This document shows, one piece after another, positions 59,590-64,000 of a stretch of DNA of 64,000 nucleotides. The stretch comes from Bactericera cockerelli (lineage: Eukaryota; Arthropoda; Insecta; Hemiptera; Triozidae): assembly GCA_024516035.1 (NCBI GenBank), contig CM044959.1:36793876-36857875 (forward strand), given 5' to 3'. Made by a program: the position numbers and the translations under genes. The notes beneath the pieces were generated by a model. It was not told the DNA's origin. It worked only from the letters and a program-made list of their open reading frames with translations, and made no database searches. How positions within the stretch are numbered: position 1 is the first letter of the stretch; each line of letters begins with the position of its first letter.

Positions 59590-59926
59590 GTCCCGGTCGA
59601 GCGCAAAAAACTCGCTCAAAGCGAGGAACCAGAACATCTCGCCAAGCTCCCTTAACACGTCCGGGGGTGGACATCACAATTCTCCCTCTAAAGAAAACTC
59701 GCACGAGTTGACCCACAAAATCAACGAGATCCGATCCTCGTATAAGTCCGCCAAGGAGAATTTCACTCGATCGTCCAGTGTGCGGAATTCGGAAATGAAA
59801 ATCCCCCGGGGCTCCGGAGCCGGTGGTTTCGCCCATCATCAGCCGGACAGGCAGTCCTTGAGGTTCCCCACGGGCGGTCCGCCGGTGAACGGCGTCAAGC
59901 CCGCCAGTGCCTACGTGAGTGCCAAG
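59590..59926 (+). CDS. Exon of the large scaffold gene, with a one-base frame disruption at A6
   Basis: The acceptor ATTTCCCAG ends at 59589 and the donor GTAAGTG starts at 59927. Entering in phase 0 it reads VPVERKK and would stop at TAA 59653-59655. Dropping one A from the A6 run at 59605-59610 shifts into the frame that is open to the donor: NSLKARNQNISPSSLNTSGG, ELTHKINEIRSSYKSAKENF, RSSSVRNSEMKIPRGS, QPDRQSLRFPTGGPPVNGVK and PASAYVSAK, ending in phase 0. The 337-base length minus one is exactly 112 codons. Ser/Arg-rich, disordered; multiple candidate phosphosites. Confidence 0.8.
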
Positions 59927-60154
59927 GTAAGTGGATATGAACACAATTCTAATCGAATTCGCTGGTGGGTGTTTTTTTTTTATGGAAGATAGGGCTGTAA
60001 GAAGAAACATGTTGCTGACTATGGTAGTTGATACCAAGGGAGTTATTTCAAGAAATAAATAAGTTACTTTAGCAAATAATGTAATGAAATGTGTATTTTA
60101 ATGAATTTCTCTCTAAATAGAAAACCACATATTCTTCTTTCACTTTGCCTTTAA

Positions 60155-60556
60155 CACATCTAGCGCCAAGGCCTGAAACTGAAATTCTCTCCTGGGGCCA
60201 AAATTTTTTTGTTGTTGATAATTTTGTACTTAGGCTTACTTGGGTTAGTTTTGTGAAAATAGAAATGATTTTTTTTATTCTTGACATGATTTTTCTGCAA
60301 TTTTCTTCGTGTACACCGGTGATCACTGATCACGCGCGCCCCTAGCACATTATGTATATGCAAACAGTCCGGGCCAAGCAAATATGTAGGTTCTCCTGGG
60401 GCCAGAGATTCATTCTACCTATAGTTTCAATGTAAATTGTGTGCACTATGCCACACATCAGCATAAAGCACTCTGGGTAGCGTGTGGATATGTGATCACG
60501 CGGCCCCTGACAGTACTCAATTCGTGTGCACCGGTGTTCACATGGCGCTAGATGTG
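60155..60556. mobile_element. piggyBac-type MITE with TTAA target site
   Basis: TTAA at 60151-60154 and 60557-60560 flank 402 bp with 14-bp perfect ends CACATCTAGCGCCA and TGGCGCTAGATGTG. Internally, CTCCTGGGGCCA occurs twice (near 60189 and 60393), and GTGTACACCGGTGATCA and GTGTGCACCGGTGTTCAC lie near each half's end. No transposase. It sits 54 bp upstream of the exon at 60615, close to its expected branch-point region. Confidence 0.9.
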
Positions 60557-60614
60557 TTAAAATGTTATGTGACATAATTTTATTTAATTAACCTAATTTT
60601 CATTTCGTCCCCAG

Positions 60615-60736
60615 GTTTTCAACCAGAGCATGTCCCTAGTTCCTAAAAGTTCCGCCGAGGTGGCTCGCAGCTTAAGGACAGCCAGTGGACTACCCCCCTC
60701 CCTTCCTGCCCAGTGCCCGCCCACCCAGCACCAAAT
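60615..60736 (+). CDS. Last visible exon of the large scaffold gene
   Basis: The acceptor TTTCGTCCCCAG ends at 60614 and the donor GTAAGTA starts at 60737. 122 bases: 40 codons plus two bases of a split codon. It reads VFNQSMSLVPKSSAEVARSL, then RTASGLPPSLPAQCPPTQHQ. Its phase joins exactly to the preceding exon after that exon's one-base correction. The gene must continue beyond 64000; no further exon with matching phase was found in the remaining 3.2 kb. Confidence 0.85.
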
Positions 60737-61525
60737 GTAAGTACTTACTACCACTACCAGTACTAATAATAATGTCTGGCTGGGGAGGTTAAACAGGGAG
60801 GAGACCAGTGCCTCGCTAGAGGACAGAGAGGAATGTAAACAGAGAACGGACTAGCCAACCCTAACAAGCCAGGCTAGATTGCAGTTTTCGAAGGGTTTAA
60901 TGGCTTATAAAGAAAAAGCCCAAATTTACATGATTGTTGATCGCATCTTTCCTATTTTCTTTTCTGGAAAGTTTTCTGAAGACCATCACTCCCCCCAGAT
61001 GTAGCCAAGCTGATTTCAAAAATTGCAACATTTAACCTCAGCAGTTGCTTGACGGTAAACCCCAACATTAATAATTTAACTATTGAGAGTCGCATGACGT
61101 CACCAAGACGCAGCTGTGTGTGGGTTTAGGACAGTTTGATTCCTTGCCAGAGTGTTCTGCCGCTCCCTATCAGTTATAACGCGGAATATGCTGATTATCA
61201 TGACAAAGAAAGTGTTCCTCTGAGGTCAAACTGGCCTCTATGACTCATCGGTCTTGGTAGTGGATCAATTTTTCATACTGGGTGTGATGCGTAGCATTAT
61301 ACTTAGTGTGATCAACTGATCAGTGTGCGGTACTACCGCTTAAAAAAAGTCTGTCCCGGTATCTCAGTGGTGAATGAGTTGGTATGGTGTCCAGAGGTCG
61401 TAGGTAACCCCAGAGGTCGTAGGTAAGTAACTCCAGTGATCTTACAAGAACTAGTATAATGTTGAGCGTATGTATGACTCTGGGCTTTAGTATTTAGTCT
61501 GATAACAGTTACAACTGGAAAAGTC

Positions 61526-61605
61526 ACCGTGACCGAGTCGTTTAGAGTTTGAGCACTAGGCTCTCACGCATGTGACACGGGTTCGGATCCCGACGGGGTA
61601 GAAAA
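61526..61605 (+). mobile_element. tRNA-like SINE head
   Basis: CCGTGACCGAGTCGTTTAGA and GAGCACTAGGCTCTCACGCA, then ACACGGGTTCGGATCCCGAC (B box) and GGGGTAG. Followed by a hairpin GTCCAATCAT/ATGATTGGAC at about 61637-61664. It resembles tRNA but has no matching acceptor stem. Confidence 0.6.
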
Positions 61606-61737
61606 AAAGTCGACTCGGGAATTAGGATATTTGGAGTCCAATCATACCGAGTTATGATTGGACGAAAAAAAATGGCGACGTTATAAATACATAATGACCT
61701 ACGGTGGCTTTATTATTATAGACTAGTTGGAGTTCCA

Positions 61738-62045
61738 CAAGAAAAGCACCAATTATGGATCTAAATAGATGTCTATTTAGATCTATTGTGACCAGTTGAT
61801 TCTATTTGGTTTTAACGTCCTGATTTGAAGTAGTAATGACGGGGGTTTTACCCTCCATTCGCTGGAAATCATACCAGCTACCCACATTAACCTCACTGAG
61901 CTTGGCTAGGGCCGGAAATGCCAGCTTCACGTGTTTGGAGGGAACAGAATTTTCTTCGAAAAGTCTGCCCGAAAACCGGGAATCGAACTCGAGATCTCTG
62001 CACTACATGCAGTAGTCTCAACCATCACGCCACGGAGGCTAGTTT
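61738..62045 (-). mobile_element. Full-length-looking tRNA-headed SINE (minus strand)
   Basis: The reverse complement starts TAGCCTCCGTGGCGTGATGG and has B box GAGTTCGATTCCCGGTT. It continues CAGACTTTTCGAAGAAAATT, CTGTTCCCTCCA, the body GTGAGGTTAATGTGGGTAGC and GGGTAAAACCCCCGTC, and ends CAAATAGAATCAACTGGTCA. This links the tRNA-like head to the body seen alone at 55976 and 58612 and to the 5S-headed copy at 55085. Confidence 0.85.
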
Positions 62046-62289
62046 TACGGCGGCATTACCTGAGTAGAAATAAAGTAAATTGATGGAGGCTCTTAGTGAT
62101 GCTGTGCTACCCACGATATTGTGAGGATGCTCTTGCTTCTTCACGAAGAAATTATATTAGGACATAGGTTTGGTTCAGTTGTTTGACTCTCTTCACTATC
62201 TCCAAACTAGATTGCTTTCCATTTGATTTCCATTCTCCGCCAGGCGCCACCTATCTATGTCTCAATTTCTCGGACATGTCAGGCACTAT

Positions 62290-62375
62290 ATTCCTTATAT
62301 TATGTTATGTATATCTTCACATTATGTTATCTATTTATATATCATTACATTGTACCATGTATGTATGTATACAGG
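62290..62375. repeat. TATG/ATTATGTTA low-complexity stretch
   Basis: Repeats of TTATGTTAT, TATATCATTACATTG and ATGTATGTATGTAT. A similar stretch follows the element at 62888. Confidence 0.6.
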
Positions 62376-62384
62376 GTGAGAGTA

Positions 62385-62665
62385 GTCACCGTGGCCGCGT
62401 AGTGTAGCGCAACAGGCTAGCAAGAATGGGGACATGGGTGTAACTGTCCCGCAAAGTCTGAATTTTTAGGCTCTGGGTCCGCGGCCCACTTATATCGCGT
62501 GATGAAAAAATGAGTAGCTGCTATGTGATCTGAGACCAATGGCAGAATTAAAGGCAAATGATATACAAGGATTCAAAACTAACGAAAAAAACCTATAATC
62601 CGGAGCTACCCACTAAAATTGTGATATGGATTAATACAAATAATACATATTTATTTATTAATTTA
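62385..62665 (+). mobile_element. SINE with GTCACCGTGGC head
   Basis: AGTAGTCACCGTGGCCGCGT starts it; the end is GAGCTACCCACTAAAATTGT, GATATGG, then an AAT-rich tail. The same start and end occur at 63400-63565, showing a family. Confidence 0.65.
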
Positions 62666-62671
62666 GGTATG

Positions 62672-62887
62672 CAGGGTGAGCATAAAGTCTAACTGACCAC
62701 CGCAAACCCTGGTATTTCTATATTGTATCTCAAGAACCGTAAGTGGCAGAAAAACGAACCTTTTTTATTGGAAAACCTCTCAATCAGACCTTTCTAAAAA
62801 CAAATTCGAACTTTTCTGAAAAGTTAGATTTAGTCTGGCTGTACGGACTGGCCGCCTCCGGGTGGGGTGCCACTTTATGCAACCCTG
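62672..62887. mobile_element. Small Tc1/mariner-like MITE
   Basis: CAGGGTGAGCATAAAGTCTA at the left and CCACTTTATGCAACCCTG at the right are imperfect inverted repeats; TA follows the right end. About 216 bp, no coding capacity. Related decayed sequence is at 56225-56365. Confidence 0.65.
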
Positions 62888-63399
62888 TATATGTTTACAT
62901 TATGTATTGATCTATATCATGTGTCCATGTATCTGCTAGTTCGTATACAATTTTTTTATTACTATCTGAAAAAGTATATCAATGTATGTAGGTTGTATAG
63001 CTACGTTATGGCCATTATCTCGTTACATGTCCTACATTGGATGGCCAGGTGAAAAACGTTCTAGCTCCGTCATTGTCATGTCCCCAATGTTTTCTCACTG
63101 TCAGCTCTGCGACTCTCCCTTGCTAACTTCTGATTCCTTCTACTAATATGGGAACTTCTTGGAGTGGTTTGTAAATATCAAATGTAAATATGTATTTTGC
63201 ACATTACTTATTGTTTAGACGCCCAAATAACAGTTAAAGCAGACTTAAAAATAATAACCATCTCAGACATGCAAGTCTAAAATTGTTCCTGTGGGCGTTC
63301 AGAGGCCACGAGCAATAATAAGCCTTACAAATTCTACTACAAAATACTACAGAGTCCTTTTCCTATCTTTTTTTTTTGTGAAATGGGTTTTCCTTTATT

Positions 63400-63565
63400 T
63401 TAGTAGTCACCGTGGCTGAGTGAGTTAGCCAGCGGGACAAGAATTCTTGCGTTACATTTGCCCGGAACTATGGGCAAATGTTACACAAGAATTTAAAAGA
63501 AAAGAAAAATTACTGTAAATTCTGCGTCTACTCACAAAAATTGTGATATAATAACACAAAAAAAA
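63400..63565 (+). mobile_element. SINE with GTCACCGTGGC head, shorter copy
   Basis: TAGTAGTCACCGTGGCTGAG and TGAGTTAGCCAGCGGGACAA, ending GCGTCTACTCACAAAAATTG, TGATATAATAAC and an A-rich tail. A hairpin (ATTCTTGCGTTACATTTGCC/GGGCAAATGTTACACAAGAAT) fills the middle. Confidence 0.65.
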
Positions 63566-64000
63566 ACAGACATTTATTTGACTAACCAAGGATAGAAACT
63601 TGACTACAGCTGTATTTATTAGTTGTTTACCCATGCAACAAGAAGATCTGTTACCCTAGTTATGTCAAAAAAATAATTTCCAGTCTGTTGGCATACACCT
63701 TGATTTCTTAGATGGTTCTATTCAAAGTTCCATGTACAATGTTAGGTATATTCTCCATTGAATTGTTTGAGAAACACGCTTCCTCTCCTGTACAGTTTCA
63801 TCATGCTCATTTCGTTTGGCTCTATGATAGGTAAGGTAGGTAGGTTTATTCTCTTGCATTACCATTCGGGCGAGAGTGTAGTTCTTTCTTCCAAATTGCT
63901 TCCATTTCCTTCAGCCTATTTATTCGAGTTCTTGTAAGAATTATAACTCTATCATTTTGGTCCCGGAAGCTTCTTTCACTTTCTTTTTAAAGTTCTTGTG
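63566..64000. other. Intronic or intergenic AT-rich sequence, nothing recognised
   Basis: No exon with acceptable splice sites and no element ends seen in this final stretch. Confidence 0.4.

Noticed and set aside
59438..60037. 199-residue minus-strand frame
   Set aside because: It is antisense to the exon at 59590-59926 and owes its length to the GC-rich exon; no motif, and the plus strand has correct splice sites.

Overview
The window looks like part of an arthropod, probably insect, nuclear chromosome. It has AT-rich introns, short GC-rich exons with GT-AG splice sites, no bacterial-style gene packing, and many MITEs, foldback elements, Pol III-type SINEs and minisatellites. A hemipteran is a guess; I cannot name the species from the sequence.

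One real multi-exon gene is visible on the + strand and spans most of the window. Nine exons are joined by consistent splice phases: 11203-11260, 32958-33203, 38736-39008, 51546-51625, 54539-54722, 55740-55928, 57912-58180, 59590-59926 and 60615-60736. They encode roughly 580 residues of a proline- and serine-rich, low-complexity scaffold-type protein. The start codon lies upstream of 11203 and the 3' end lies beyond 64000. My best but unproven guess is a Shroom-like or related cytoskeletal scaffold, because of conserved-looking blocks and an EVH1/SH3-type polyproline run. Three exons (55740, 57912, 59590) each carry exactly one surplus base at a homopolymer tract. These are more likely assembly or consensus errors than a dead gene.

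Layout. 1-234: a coding-like open frame split by one in-frame TGA, possibly the last exon of another gene. 235-11202: AT-rich DNA with a long-TIR Tc1/mariner-like element (3004-4818), a SINE with target-site duplications (5175-5316) and an inverted-repeat element near 8.3-8.6 kb. 11261-32957: a 21.7 kb intron holding a second, inverted copy of the long-TIR element (17006-18705), a degraded protein-coding remnant (about 29.86-30.77 kb) and MITEs. 33204-38735: an intron with little structure. 39009-51545: a 12.5 kb intron holding a 100-N assembly gap, a 657-bp tandem duplication with tRNA-like modules, two oppositely oriented 45-bp minisatellites flanking a ~550-bp near-perfect palindrome, a 3.45-kb transposon with ~0.9-kb TIRs and remnants of a PIN-like/Cys-rich protein, and a 1.53-kb element inserted into a 41-bp minisatellite that runs into the next 3' splice site. 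51626-64000: closely spaced exons separated by short introns full of SINEs (tRNA-headed and 5S-rRNA-headed types sharing one body), a piggyBac-type TTAA MITE and other small TIR elements.

I saw no CRISPR array, operon, functional rRNA gene or convincing functional tRNA gene. The most interesting signals are the modular SINE family, the nested palindrome/minisatellite block at 39.4-42.5 kb, the PIN-like transposon, and the homopolymer frameshifts in the host gene.
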